A stretch of DNA of 64,000 bases. Origin: Subtercola endophyticus (GTDB lineage: Bacteria > Actinomycetota > Actinomycetes > Actinomycetales > Microbacteriaceae). The notes under the pieces are model-generated. The model saw only the letters and a list, made by a program, of their open reading frames with translations. It did not search any database and was not told where the DNA came from. Of the stretch, positions 16,942 to 25,220 are shown in pieces. Position numbers and translations under genes: made by a program. The stretch's first letter is position 1, and every line of letters starts with the position of its first letter. The stretch spans positions 3,224,001 to 3,288,000 of the forward strand of contig NZ_CP087997.1 of the NCBI RefSeq assembly GCF_021044565.1. The letters are read 5' to 3'.

Positions 16942-17779
16942 GCAGGATGCCCTTCGCCCGCTCGGTGACGGGGCGATCGACGAGTTGACCCCGCACCTGA
17001 GCCGCCCCACCTTCTGCGGCGAGCACCTCGGTCGCCCAGGCGACCTGGTCGACGGTGGGCGCGAAGCCCGCCGCAATCGGCTCGAGCTGGGCCGGATGGA
17101 TCGCGAGCATGCCCCCGAATCCATTTCGCCGGGCGCGTGCCGCAGCGGTGCGCACCTTCTCGCCGTCGGTGATCTCTGTCGACGGAGACTCGACGGGAGC
17201 AGACCCGTCGCCCAGCCGGCCGGCCAGCACGAGGCGGTCGCGCGCGTGATCGAGCACAGAGGAGTCGGGCTCCGCCCCCACATCGAGCGCGAAGTCGAGG
17301 GCACCGAAGGCCAGCCGAGTCAGCCCGGGAATCGCCGCGATCTGCTCGGCGGCGGCCACCCCGCGCGCACTCTCGATCAGCGCGATGAGGGCGAGTTCGA
17401 CCGGCAGTCGCCGGCGCAGATCGTGCAGCGCAACGGGGTCTTCGGCCTTGGCGACCATGAGCCCGCTCAGGCCGTGACCCGTGAGCATCGTCAGGGAGAG
17501 CAGCGCGGTGATCTGGGCTTCGAAGAGCGGCGAGCCCGACGGATGCACGCGCACCAGTGCCACGATGTCGGCCTGCTCGTGTGCAGGCCGAGCCGAGAGG
17601 GTCGACACCGTGTTCGCCAAAGCAGCATCGGCGTTCGCCGGGGCGACGGCGTCTTCGAGATCGACGATCACCGCGTCGGCACCCGCAGACGCGGCCTTGA
17701 CGAAGCGGTCGGGCCGATCGCCCGGTACGAACAAGAAGGTCACAGCATCGCGAGGATGCACGTGGAAGGAGTGCTTCAC
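16901..17779 (-). CDS. CitE/HpcH-family acyl-CoA lyase
   Basis: 292 aa of the CitE-like lyase family. FLFVPGDRPDRFVKAASAGADAVIVDLEDAV carries the metal and CoA-binding segment (VDLEDAV), LIESARGVAAAEQIA carries the catalytic glutamate, and LAFGALDFALDVG follows. Relatives split malyl-, methylmalyl- or citramalyl-CoA. A GTG at 17777-17779 is preferred over an ATG five codons upstream. The latter lies inside the shared promoter motif, while TATAGT ends 6 bp before the GTG, which fits a leaderless message. It could act with the hydratase at 24374 in a citramalyl-CoA type route. Confidence 0.88.
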   Translation of the reverse strand: MKHSFHVHPRDAVTFLFVPGDRPDRFVKAASAGADAVIVDLEDAVAPANADAALANTVSTLSARPAHEQADIVALVRVHPSGSPLFEAQITALLSLTMLTGHGLSGLMVAKAEDPVALHDLRRRLPVELALIALIESARGVAAAEQIAAIPGLTRLAFGALDFALDVGAEPDSSVLDHARDRLVLAGRLGDGSAPVESPSTEITDGEKVRTAAARARRNGFGGMLAIHPAQLEPIAAGFAPTVDQVAWATEVLAAEGGAAQVRGQLVDRPVTERAKGILLRQAAADARQAGH

Positions 17780-17783
17780 GTAA

Positions 17784-17803
17784 CTACTATACATAGCTAA
17801 CTA
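17784..17803 (-). promoter_or_regulatory. shared catabolic motif, site A (before CitE-like lyase)
   Basis: Read leftward, TAGTTAGCTATGTATAGTAG matches the motif found at eight other places in the window. It contains a TATAGT -10-like hexamer and ends 5 bp before the GTG start of the lyase gene. The very short distance suggests leaderless transcription. Confidence 0.65.
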
Positions 17804-17893
17804 TTTTCATTAGATTACAGAGCGAGCACTCATCGGGGAGTGCTTCTGCGCATTCGACAGGGGTGCGCAGTGCAGACGAAGAGGTGAACAGCA

Positions 17894-19003
17894 GTGGGTC
17901 GATCTGTCGTGGTGGTCGGAGCCAGCGGGCTCATCGGCAGTGCTGCTGTTCGGGAATTCGCCGACAACGGCTGGCACGTCACCGCCGTCTCACGTCGACG
18001 GCCCAACGTGCCGGCCCAGACCCCGTACATCCACCTCCCGCTCGATCTGCTCGATTCGACCGCAACCGCCGAGGCTCTGAAGGGTCTGGCGCCGGTATCG
18101 CACCTCGTCTACGCCGCCGCCTTCGAGAAGCCCGGTCTGGTTGCCGGATGGTCGGATCCCGAGCAGATGCAGACGAATCTGCTCATGCTGCAGAACGTGC
18201 TCGGGCCGCTCACCGCCGCCGGAAGCCTCGAGCATGTCACTACCATGCAGGGAACGAAGGCGTACGGGGTGCACCTGCATGCCATCCCGATTCCCGCGCG
18301 AGAGCGGTATGCACGTGACGACCACGCCAATTTCTACTGGCTGCAAGAAGACCTTCTGAAGAGTTCGGCCGCCCAGAACGGATTCGGCTACACGATCTTT
18401 CGGCCGGTGCAAGTGGTCGGACCCGCCTACGGCGTGGCCTACAGCACCCCTCCGGTGATCGGCGCCTACGCCGCGATCTGCCGCGAGGAGGGGCTGCCGT
18501 TCGGCTTTCCGGGTGGCAACATCAACCCCGTTCGGCAGTCGGTCGACGTCGAACTCGTCGCGCAGGCGATTCGCTGGGCAGCCGATGCGCCCACCGCACG
18601 GGGCCAGCACTTCAACCTCACCAACGGCGAAGTGTTCTCGTGGCAAGAGCTCTGGCCCTCGTTCGCCGAGGTGTTCGGCATAGAGGCGGCAGAGCCCAGC
18701 CCCGTGAGTCTTGGCCGCTTTCTGCCCGAACACGCCGAGACGTGGAACCGCATCGTGCGGCGCTACGACCTTCAACCACTGTCGATTCTCGACGTGGTCG
18801 GCAAGTCGCACCTGTATGCCGACTACACCTTCGGCTTCGGGGTCGAGACCCAGCCACCCCCTTCTCTCGTGAGCACTGTCGCGGTGAAACAGGCCGGCTT
18901 CGGCGAGGTACGCGACACCGAGGCCGTGTACCGCAACGCGCTCGAGTCGCTGATCGCGCAGCGAGTGCTGCCGGGCATCCACCCGCTTTCTGCCGGGAGA
19001 TGA
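17894..19003 (+). CDS. PRISE-like NAD-dependent epimerase/reductase (SDR)
   Basis: 369 aa extended short-chain dehydrogenase. The Rossmann motif is GASGLIGSAAV, and SRRRPN fits NADPH binding. The segments TTMQGTKAYGVH and NFYWLQEDLL correspond to the progesterone 5-beta-reductase/iridoid synthase (PRISE) family, where the NFYY tyrosine is catalytic. Such enzymes reduce enones of steroids, iridoids or small alkenals. Start GTG 17894, with GAAGAGG upstream. A 7-bp stem-loop (17825-17844) lies in its leader. It overlaps the following transporter gene (ATGA), so they form an operon. Confidence 0.88.
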   Translation: MGRSVVVVGASGLIGSAAVREFADNGWHVTAVSRRRPNVPAQTPYIHLPLDLLDSTATAEALKGLAPVSHLVYAAAFEKPGLVAGWSDPEQMQTNLLMLQNVLGPLTAAGSLEHVTTMQGTKAYGVHLHAIPIPARERYARDDHANFYWLQEDLLKSSAAQNGFGYTIFRPVQVVGPAYGVAYSTPPVIGAYAAICREEGLPFGFPGGNINPVRQSVDVELVAQAIRWAADAPTARGQHFNLTNGEVFSWQELWPSFAEVFGIEAAEPSPVSLGRFLPEHAETWNRIVRRYDLQPLSILDVVGKSHLYADYTFGFGVETQPPPSLVSTVAVKQAGFGEVRDTEAVYRNALESLIAQRVLPGIHPLSAGR

Positions 19004-20289
19004 CCGAGCCCGGCGCGGCGGTCTCACCCGACACGCCCCGACCGCTCGGTCCGATACTGCGCCAGCTGACCCCCTCGGTCTTTCTGCCCGCGATGATCTA
19101 CGAGATCGGCAATGGCGCGATCGCCCCGATCGTGGCACTCACGGCCGTCGGGCTCGGTGCCTCGCCGGCGCTGGCCGCACTCGTCGTGGGATTCTTGGGA
19201 ATCGGGCGGGTTCTCGGCGACATTCCGGCGTCGTGGCTGGCCGAGCGCATCGGTGATCGGCGGGCGATGGTGGTCGCCGCGTCTCTTGAGACCGTGGCGC
19301 TGCTCGGCTGCTTCTTCAGCCCCTCCATCGCCCTCTTCGCTCTGGCGCTGTTGATCTCCGGCATGGCGACCGCCACGTTCTACCTCGCCCGGCAGTCGTA
19401 TCTGGCCGATGTCGTCGCCGTGGCACACCGGGCCAGGGCCATGTCGACGCTGGGCGGTTCGCACCGCATCGGGCTCTTCATCGGGCCGTTCATCGGGGCG
19501 CTCTTCGTGGGAACCTTCGGTCTCTCCAGTGCGTACCTCGTGGCCATCGGGGCGACCATAGCGGCGGCGGTACTGCTGCTCTCGATCGCAGACCTCGAGC
19601 CGCCGAGCCATACCGCCGCCGTGCGTGCAGACAAGTCGACCCGGGCCGTGCTGTTCGAGCACCGCCTCGTCTTCTCCACCCTGGGAGCGACCATGATCGG
19701 CTGCGGCGCAGTGCTGGCCGCGCGGCAGACCGTCGTGCCGCTCTGGGCCGAACACCTCGGCATCGGGCCGGCAGAAACGAGCCTTATCTTCGGCACCGCC
19801 GGCGCCGTGGAGATCGTGCTCTTCTACCCCGCCGGCAAGGTCGCCGATCGGTTCGGCCGGCTCGCCGTGGCTCTGCCCTGGATGATCGTGCTCGGTGCCG
19901 CGATCGTCGCCGTTCCCTTCACGGTGGGCCCCCTCTCGCTCACCGTGGTCGCCATCGTTATGAGCATCGGCAGCGGAATCGGCGCAGGCACCATCATGAC
20001 GCTCGGCGCCGACGTGGCTCCGCTCATCGGGCGCCTGCGTTTCATCGGCATCTGGCGAGTACTCAGCGATTCGGGGTTCGCGGCCGGCCCCGCCGTGCTG
20101 TCACTGATCGCCGTCACGACCTCGCTCGCCGCCGGCATCGTGGTCATCGGTTCGGTCGGGCTGGGGGCAGCGGTTGCGCTGCGCGTGTTCGTGCCGCGGC
20201 ACACCGACACGCGCCCCTCTCAGCCGCCGCGGACGCCGCGACCTCCCCAACCGCGGCCGCCGCAACCGCCACCCGAGCTGCTCGACTGA
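19000..20289 (+). CDS. MFS transporter
   Basis: 429 aa starting at ATG 19000, overlapping the stop of the reductase gene. It is strongly hydrophobic with about 12 membrane segments. The MFS loop motif is present as GDIPASWLAERIGDRRAMVVA between segments 2 and 3, and a related GKVADRFGR in the second half. The cytoplasmic C-terminus is an odd proline/arginine-rich tail (about 25 residues). That tail lies right against the truncated SDR remnant on the other strand and may have been created by the same deletion. Substrate unknown; probably a metabolite of the adjacent reductase. Confidence 0.9.
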   Translation: MTEPGAAVSPDTPRPLGPILRQLTPSVFLPAMIYEIGNGAIAPIVALTAVGLGASPALAALVVGFLGIGRVLGDIPASWLAERIGDRRAMVVAASLETVALLGCFFSPSIALFALALLISGMATATFYLARQSYLADVVAVAHRARAMSTLGGSHRIGLFIGPFIGALFVGTFGLSSAYLVAIGATIAAAVLLLSIADLEPPSHTAAVRADKSTRAVLFEHRLVFSTLGATMIGCGAVLAARQTVVPLWAEHLGIGPAETSLIFGTAGAVEIVLFYPAGKVADRFGRLAVALPWMIVLGAAIVAVPFTVGPLSLTVVAIVMSIGSGIGAGTIMTLGADVAPLIGRLRFIGIWRVLSDSGFAAGPAVLSLIAVTTSLAAGIVVIGSVGLGAAVALRVFVPRHTDTRPSQPPRTPRPPQPRPPQPPPELLD

Positions 20290-20530
20290 TGCGGCCGCCG
20301 AGCTGCTGGCGTGCCGTCGCGACCGCTGCGACGCAGTCGTTCGGGTCGGCCAGGTCGGCGGTGAACACCGAAACGTCGGCGCCGAGATCGCTCGCCTGGC
20401 GAGCTACGTCGGCCAGGGCATCCGCGTTGCGGTCGACGAGTACGAGGCGCGGGGCGGGTTCGCGTGCGGCCAGCAGCGCGGTCGCACGCCCGACGCCACT
20501 CGCGGCGCCAGTGATCAACAGTCGTGTCAT
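20290..20530 (-). pseudogene. truncated SDR gene remnant
   Basis: The first 80 codons from ATG 20528-20530 encode a clean SDR N-terminus (MTRLLITGAASGVGRATALLA, then LVDRNADALADVA and DVSVFTADLADP). After QQLGGRIS the reading frame runs into the proline-rich end of the opposing MFS gene and loses all SDR similarity. The NAG and YxxxK blocks are absent. Its promoter motif (20561-20580) is still in place. A deletion fusing it to the 3' end of the transporter gene is the simplest explanation. Confidence 0.8.
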
Positions 20531-20560
20531 TCGGGCTAACCCTGCTTTCGTCCGTTGAGA

Positions 20561-20580
20561 TACTACACCTAGCTAACTAA
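20561..20580 (-). promoter_or_regulatory. shared catabolic motif, site B (before SDR remnant)
   Basis: Read leftward, TTAGTTAGCTAGGTGTAGTA, followed by a TAGTAT -10-like sequence, lies 31 bp before the start of the truncated SDR. The rightward hydrolase gene starts at 20599, so the site could also affect it. Confidence 0.65.
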
Positions 20581-20598
20581 TATCTGTAGGCTGGTCAT

Positions 20599-21414
20599 AT
20601 GCCCTTTCTGAAGACCAACGGCGGCGAGATCTACTACGAGAGCAGCGGAGAACGCGAGAACCCGGCGCTCGTGCTGCTGCACGCGGGCGTTGCGACGCTT
20701 CGCATGTGGGATGCCCAGGTCGACGACCTGGCAGCCGACCACTTCGTGCTGCGGTTCGACTCGCGCGGCTACGGCCGCACCACGAGCGACGAGAATCCCT
20801 ATCGTGAGCACGACGACACGATCGCGCTGCTCGACCACCTCGGCATCGCCTCGGCGACGCTCATCGGCGCGTCGAGGGGCGGCATGATCGCGGTCAATAC
20901 TGCCCTCGAGCATCCCAATCGGGTAGCCGGGGTCGTCACGATCGGGTCGGGCATCGAGGGGTTCCCGGCGACCACATTCACCCCAGAAGAGCTCGCGTGC
21001 TTCGAACAGATCGCCGCCCTCAAAGCGGCAGACGACACAGCGGCAGCGAAGGAGGCGGAGCGTCGGCTCTGGGCCTTCGGCCTCGACCGCCGCGCCGAAG
21101 AACTCGACCCCGGCTTCATCGCGCTCGTCGCCGAGCTCGATCGCCCGAACCTCGAGCGAGCAGCCGAACGGCTCACCGCCCTGCCGCTGGAACCCTCGGC
21201 CTACAGCCGGCTCGAGACCCTCGCGGCACCGGTTCTGGTGACTGTGGGCGACTTCGATGTATCGCGCATGAACATCATCGCCCGCGCCCTCGTGCAGACT
21301 CTGCCTCAGGCCGAGGCCGCCCACTTCGCGCACTCGGCCCACCTGCCGAGCGTCGAAGAGCCGGCGGAGTTCTTACGCGTGCTGCGTAGCTGGCTGGGCC
21401 GCCACGCGCTCTGA
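20599..21414 (+). CDS. alpha/beta-fold hydrolase
   Basis: 271 aa. The nucleophile elbow is GASRGG (serine at about residue 94), preceded by the HAGVATLRMWDAQ oxyanion region. The acid is probably in VGDFDVSRM and the histidine in AHSAHLPSVEEP near the C-terminus. It resembles 3-oxoadipate enol-lactonase and haloperoxidase type hydrolases, so it may open a lactone or cleave an ester or C-C bond in the catabolic route. The ATG at 20599 lacks a strong ribosome site. A TAATAT sequence 15 bp upstream suggests a very short leader. Confidence 0.88.
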   Translation: MPFLKTNGGEIYYESSGERENPALVLLHAGVATLRMWDAQVDDLAADHFVLRFDSRGYGRTTSDENPYREHDDTIALLDHLGIASATLIGASRGGMIAVNTALEHPNRVAGVVTIGSGIEGFPATTFTPEELACFEQIAALKAADDTAAAKEAERRLWAFGLDRRAEELDPGFIALVAELDRPNLERAAERLTALPLEPSAYSRLETLAAPVLVTVGDFDVSRMNIIARALVQTLPQAEAAHFAHSAHLPSVEEPAEFLRVLRSWLGRHAL

Positions 21415-21483
21415 GCCGGCTTACGAGGGCCGGGCTAGACGCGAGCGAGCTGGCGGTCGAGCCAGGCCAGTGTGCAGGCCGCC

Positions 21484-22296
21484 TCAGCGCGCCTGCCAGA
21501 CCGGCGGCCGCTTCTCGACAAAGGCCTGCGCACCTTCCACCGCGTCTGCCGAAGCGAAGATCTCAGCCACCGTCTGATCGATGTCGACCCACGGCTCGTC
21601 GCGCCAGGCCGACTGATTCGCCCCCTCGTAGACGAGGCGTTTCGTCGCCTGAACGGCCAGCGGCGCATTCGCCGCCATCACCTCGGCCAGCGCGAGCGCA
21701 ACGTCGACGTGAGTGCCGACCGGCGCGACCTCGTTCACGAGCCCCCACCTCTCGGCGACCTCCGCCGAGACCGGCTGGCCCGTGAGCAGCATACGCAGCG
21801 CGACCTTCTGCGGAATCTGCTGCGCAATACGCGGCACACCGCCACCCGCGGCGAACAGCCCTCGCGTGACCTCGGGCAGGCCGAGCCTGGCGCCCTCTTC
21901 GGCGACCACCAGATCGCAGGCCAGCGCGATCTCGAGCCCACCGCCGAGCGCGAACCCGTGCACCGCGGCGATGATCGGTTTGGCCGAGAAGTGCCGCACG
22001 AATCCGGCGAACCCCCACTCGGCGTGCTCGGGCGGAATCAAGCCCTCACCCGCACCGAGGGCCTTCAGGTCTTGACCGGCGCAGAACGCTTTGCCCGCGC
22101 CGGTGATCACGCCCACCCGCAGGTCGTCGTTCTCGTTCAGCAGCTCGACAGCGGCACCGAGCGCCGCCGCGAGCTCGTAGTTCACCGCATTACGCGCCTC
22201 GGGCCGGTTCAGCGTGATCAGCAAAACGTGCCCGCGGCGTTCGGCTCGAACGACTCCGTCGAGCAACACCCCCGATTCACCGGCCTGGTCAGTCAT
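21484..22296 (-). CDS. enoyl-CoA hydratase (crotonase family)
   Basis: 270 aa from ATG 22294-22296 with a GAAGGAGAAGG site. The oxyanion hole and both catalytic glutamates of true hydratases are present: FCAGQDLK, then [16 protein letters not shown] and [16 protein letters not shown]. It would hydrate 2-enoyl-CoA to 3-hydroxyacyl-CoA. The start overlaps the thiolase stop by 8 bp, and an SDR of 3-hydroxyacyl-CoA dehydrogenase type follows upstream, so a beta-oxidation operon (SDR, thiolase, hydratase) is likely. Confidence 0.93.
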   Translation of the reverse strand: MTDQAGESGVLLDGVVRAERRGHVLLITLNRPEARNAVNYELAAALGAAVELLNENDDLRVGVITGAGKAFCAGQDLKALGAGEGLIPPEHAEWGFAGFVRHFSAKPIIAAVHGFALGGGLEIALACDLVVAEEGARLGLPEVTRGLFAAGGGVPRIAQQIPQKVALRMLLTGQPVSAEVAERWGLVNEVAPVGTHVDVALALAEVMAANAPLAVQATKRLVYEGANQSAWRDEPWVDIDQTVAEIFASADAVEGAQAFVEKRPPVWQAR

Positions 22297-23485
22297 TCGC
22301 CTTCTCCTTCGGCACACGGATGATCAGGGCATCCCCTTGGCCCCCACCGCCGCAGAGTGCGGCCGCGCCGACTCCTCCGCCGCGCCGCTTCAGCTCGAGC
22401 GCCAATGTGAGCAGAATGCGGGCACCCGACATTCCGATCGGATGCCCGATCGCGATCGCTCCGCCGTTGACATTCACCCGGTCGAGATCGATTCCAAGCT
22501 GCGCCGACGACGCGAGTGCGACCGCGGCGAACGCCTCGTTGATCTCGATGAGGTCGAGATCTGACGGGTCGATGCCCTCTCTCGTGCAGGCGAGAGCGAT
22601 GGCGTTCGCCGGCTGCGACTGCAGACTCGAATCGGGGCCGGCGACCATTCCGTGCGAGCCGATCTCCGCCAGCCAGGCGATTCCCTGGGCCTCGGCCGCG
22701 TCTTTGTCCATGATGATAAGGGCACAAGCGCCGTCGGAGATGGGCGACGCATTTCCGGCCGTGATGGTGCCGTTCGGCCGAAACGCCGGGCGCAGAGTAC
22801 CGAGCGTGCTGACGGTCGTCTCGGGCCGAATGCTTTCGTCGCGGCTGACGAGAATCGCATCGCCCTTGCGCTGCGGCACCGACACCGGCACGACCTCGTC
22901 GTCGAACAACCCGTTCTGCCAGGCAGCGGCTGCGCGCTGATGCGAGGCGGCCGAGAAGGCGTCTTGCGATTCTCGGCTCACCGGATCGTCGTCGTTGACC
23001 CGCTCAGTGAGCAGGCCCATCGCCTCATCGGTGAACGAGTCTTCGAGCCCGTCGATCGCCATGTGGTCGACCATCGTGATCTCGCCGAACTTGGTGCCCG
23101 TGCGCGACCCTTTCAGAAGATGCGGCGCGCGTGTCATCGACTCTTGACCCCCTGCGACGATCACCTCGAAGTCACCCGTGCGAATGAATTGGTCGGCCAT
23201 GATGACGGCCTGGATGCCCGACAGACACACCTTGCTCACTGTGGTCGAGGGCACCGACATGCTCACCCCGCCCTTTTGTGCGGCCTGCCGCGCCGGCAAC
23301 TGACCGGCCCCGGCGGTGAGCACTTGGCCCATGATGACGTACTCGACGGCGGAGGCGGGAACCGCGGCGCGTTCGAGAGCGGCCGTGATGGCGATTCCGC
23401 CGAGGTCGGCGGCGTCGAACGACGAGAGGCCGCCGAGCAGCTTTCCGATGGGGGTGCGCGCCCCCGCCACGATGACGGAACTCAT
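22289..23485 (-). CDS. acetyl-CoA C-acyltransferase (thiolase)
   Basis: 398 aa thiolase. The acylated cysteine is in KVCLSG (about residue 87). The C-terminal part has [20 protein letters not shown] (catalytic His) and [13 protein letters not shown] (second Cys). It either cleaves 3-oxoacyl-CoA or condenses acetyl-CoA; in this operon the degradative direction is likely. The ATG at 23483-23485 has AAAGAGG upstream. The length and all motifs are standard. Confidence 0.95.
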   Translation of the reverse strand: MSSVIVAGARTPIGKLLGGLSSFDAADLGGIAITAALERAAVPASAVEYVIMGQVLTAGAGQLPARQAAQKGGVSMSVPSTTVSKVCLSGIQAVIMADQFIRTGDFEVIVAGGQESMTRAPHLLKGSRTGTKFGEITMVDHMAIDGLEDSFTDEAMGLLTERVNDDDPVSRESQDAFSAASHQRAAAAWQNGLFDDEVVPVSVPQRKGDAILVSRDESIRPETTVSTLGTLRPAFRPNGTITAGNASPISDGACALIIMDKDAAEAQGIAWLAEIGSHGMVAGPDSSLQSQPANAIALACTREGIDPSDLDLIEINEAFAAVALASSAQLGIDLDRVNVNGGAIAIGHPIGMSGARILLTLALELKRRGGGVGAAALCGGGGQGDALIIRVPKEKAND

Positions 23486-23537
23486 TGTTGTACCTCTTTC
23501 ACTTCGATCCTTCGCGAAACCGTGGGCCGATCGGTGC

Positions 23538-24302
23538 TCACTGCGGGGCCATGCGCAAGGCGCCGTCGAGCCGAATCGTCTCGCCGTTGATGTAGTCGTG
23601 CTGGGCGATCATCAGCACGAGCTTCGCGTATTCCTCCGGCCGGGCGAGGCGATGCGGAAAGGGCACTCCGGCGGCAAGGGAGGCGTTGACCTCTTCGCCG
23701 AGCGCGGCCAGCAGAGGAGTGTCGACGATTCCGGGTGCGATCGTATTGACCCGGATGCCGTACCGGGCCAGGTCACGCGCGGCCGGGAGGGTCATGGCGA
23801 TCACGCCGCCCTTCGAGGCCGCATACGCGATCTGGCCGATCTGGCCCTCGTAGCCGGCGATCGACGCCGTATTCACGATCAGGCCACGCTGGCCGTCTTC
23901 GTCGGGTTCGGCACGGGCGATGACCTCCGCCGCGAGCCGAAGAACATTGAACGTGCCGACGAGATTGATAGAGATGGTCTTCTCGAACAGACCGAGCTCG
24001 TGGGCGCCCTTCGACGAAATGATGCGCCGAGCCGGCGCGATTCCCGCACAATTCACCGCAAGCCGAAGTGGCGGATCGGTGGCACCGATGGTCGACAGCG
24101 CCGCGAGAACCGCTTCTTCGCTGGTGACGTCGGCGCCGACCAACCGGATGCCCGCACGGTTCTTGCCCGCATGTGCCTCCACTGCGCTGGGCAGGTCGAG
24201 CCCGATCACCGACGCACCCTCTGCTGCGAGTGCCGCGGCGGTCGCCGCGCCCAACCCCGATGCAGCGCCTGTCACCAGCGCAGTGATTCCCGAGATCTGC
24301 AT
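23538..24302 (-). CDS. SDR, 3-hydroxyacyl-CoA dehydrogenase type II-like
   Basis: 254 aa classical [15 protein letters not shown] is the NAD(H) glycine motif and VIGLDLPS with aspartate after beta-2 indicates [14 protein letters not shown] replaces NNAG. The catalytic residues are in [23 protein letters not shown]. The C-terminal [17 protein letters not shown] fits the HSD17B10/2-methyl-3-hydroxyacyl-CoA dehydrogenase group. It precedes the thiolase gene by 52 bp and probably supplies its substrate. CGGAGA lies 6 bp before the ATG. Confidence 0.9.
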   Translation of the reverse strand: MQISGITALVTGAASGLGAATAAALAAEGASVIGLDLPSAVEAHAGKNRAGIRLVGADVTSEEAVLAALSTIGATDPPLRLAVNCAGIAPARRIISSKGAHELGLFEKTISINLVGTFNVLRLAAEVIARAEPDEDGQRGLIVNTASIAGYEGQIGQIAYAASKGGVIAMTLPAARDLARYGIRVNTIAPGIVDTPLLAALGEEVNASLAAGVPFPHRLARPEEYAKLVLMIAQHDYINGETIRLDGALRMAPQ

Positions 24303-24316
24303 GATTTCTCCGTTTC

Positions 24317-24350
24317 GTTAGTGCTGTGACGTCGTTAGTGCTGTGACGTC
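24317..24350. repeat. 17-bp exact tandem duplication
   Basis: GTTAGTGCTGTGACGTC occurs twice, head to tail (24317-24333, 24334-24350). Two weaker copies (about 24362-24375 and 24380-24394) continue into the end of the hydratase-like gene. TGACGTC is nearly self-complementary. It lies in the leader of the SDR at 23538-24302 and may be a replication-slippage product or an operator array. Confidence 0.85.
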
Positions 24351-24373
24351 AGTCGAGTGTGAGTGCGGTGGCG

Positions 24374-25219
24374 TCAGTTCACTGCGGTGACGTCACCGCG
24401 AGCCACGAACGTACCGCAATCATCGACGACCCGTACGCTCGCGTTACCATCGTCATCGGTCGGTTCGCCGACGGTCAAGATCTGTGCGCCGGTCGCCGGC
24501 TTGAGCAGCCGGTACGCGAACTCGTGGCCGATCAGTTCGGTGCCGCGAGCGCCCAGAGCCGCCGCCATGAGCAGAATCTGCAGCGGCCCATGGATCACGA
24601 GCCCCGCATGCCCCTCCGACTTCGCAAACGCCTCGTCGTAGTGGATGCGATGCGAATTCGACGTGTACATCGAGAACAGGAACAGCGCGACGGGGTCGGC
24701 CGCGAACCGAAGCTCCTCCGAGAGCAGCGCCGGGGCGGGGGCTGCCGGCTCATCGCGCGCGACTCGTGGCACTCCTGCCCGGGCATTCGTCGGCGCGGCC
24801 GACAGCGGCCGATAGACGATGTCGTGCTCCTCGCTCACGACGAGTTCACCGTTCTGCGCGAATTCGTGGCGCACGGTCACGAAGGTCAGCGGGCCCGACG
24901 AGCCGACCTTCTCGACGGTCTTCACCACCCGGCTCGTCTTGGTCGTCTCCACGCCGAACGCCAACGGGCGCACGTGCTGGGTGCGGCCCCCGGCGAACAT
25001 GCGCGAGTGGGGCGTCTTCGGCGGCTCGGGCATTCCGTGCAACGGATGCCCGTCGACACCGAGTTCGTCTCTGCGCCACCGATCAAGGAGGTAGATGGCG
25101 TGCCACATCGGCGGCAGGCCCTCGCGGACATCGCCGAGTTCAACACCGAGAAGCGCCCCGAGCGCGACGGCCGGTTGTACCTGCAGCACCCCCGTGTGCG
25201 TCACAACTCCCGAGGTCAT
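24374..25219 (-). CDS. itaconyl/mesaconyl-CoA hydratase-like protein (double hot-dog)
   Basis: 281 aa starting MTSGVVTHTGVLQ, 1 bp after the P450 stop. The N-terminal FAS1-like dehydratase half has PPMWHAIYLLDRW and SRMFAGGRTQHVRPL, and then SGPLTFVTVRHEF and EEHDIVYR. The second hot-dog half has SHRIHYDEAFAKSEGHAGLVIHGPL, where the Asp/His dyad of hydratases lies. Relatives hydrate mesaconyl-C4-CoA or itaconyl-CoA; others are HTD2-type 3-hydroxyacyl dehydratases. It is the last gene of the P450 operon. The real acyl substrate is unknown. Confidence 0.85.
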   Translation of the reverse strand: MTSGVVTHTGVLQVQPAVALGALLGVELGDVREGLPPMWHAIYLLDRWRRDELGVDGHPLHGMPEPPKTPHSRMFAGGRTQHVRPLAFGVETTKTSRVVKTVEKVGSSGPLTFVTVRHEFAQNGELVVSEEHDIVYRPLSAAPTNARAGVPRVARDEPAAPAPALLSEELRFAADPVALFLFSMYTSNSHRIHYDEAFAKSEGHAGLVIHGPLQILLMAAALGARGTELIGHEFAYRLLKPATGAQILTVGEPTDDDGNASVRVVDDCGTFVARGDVTAVN

Positions 25220-25220
25220 C

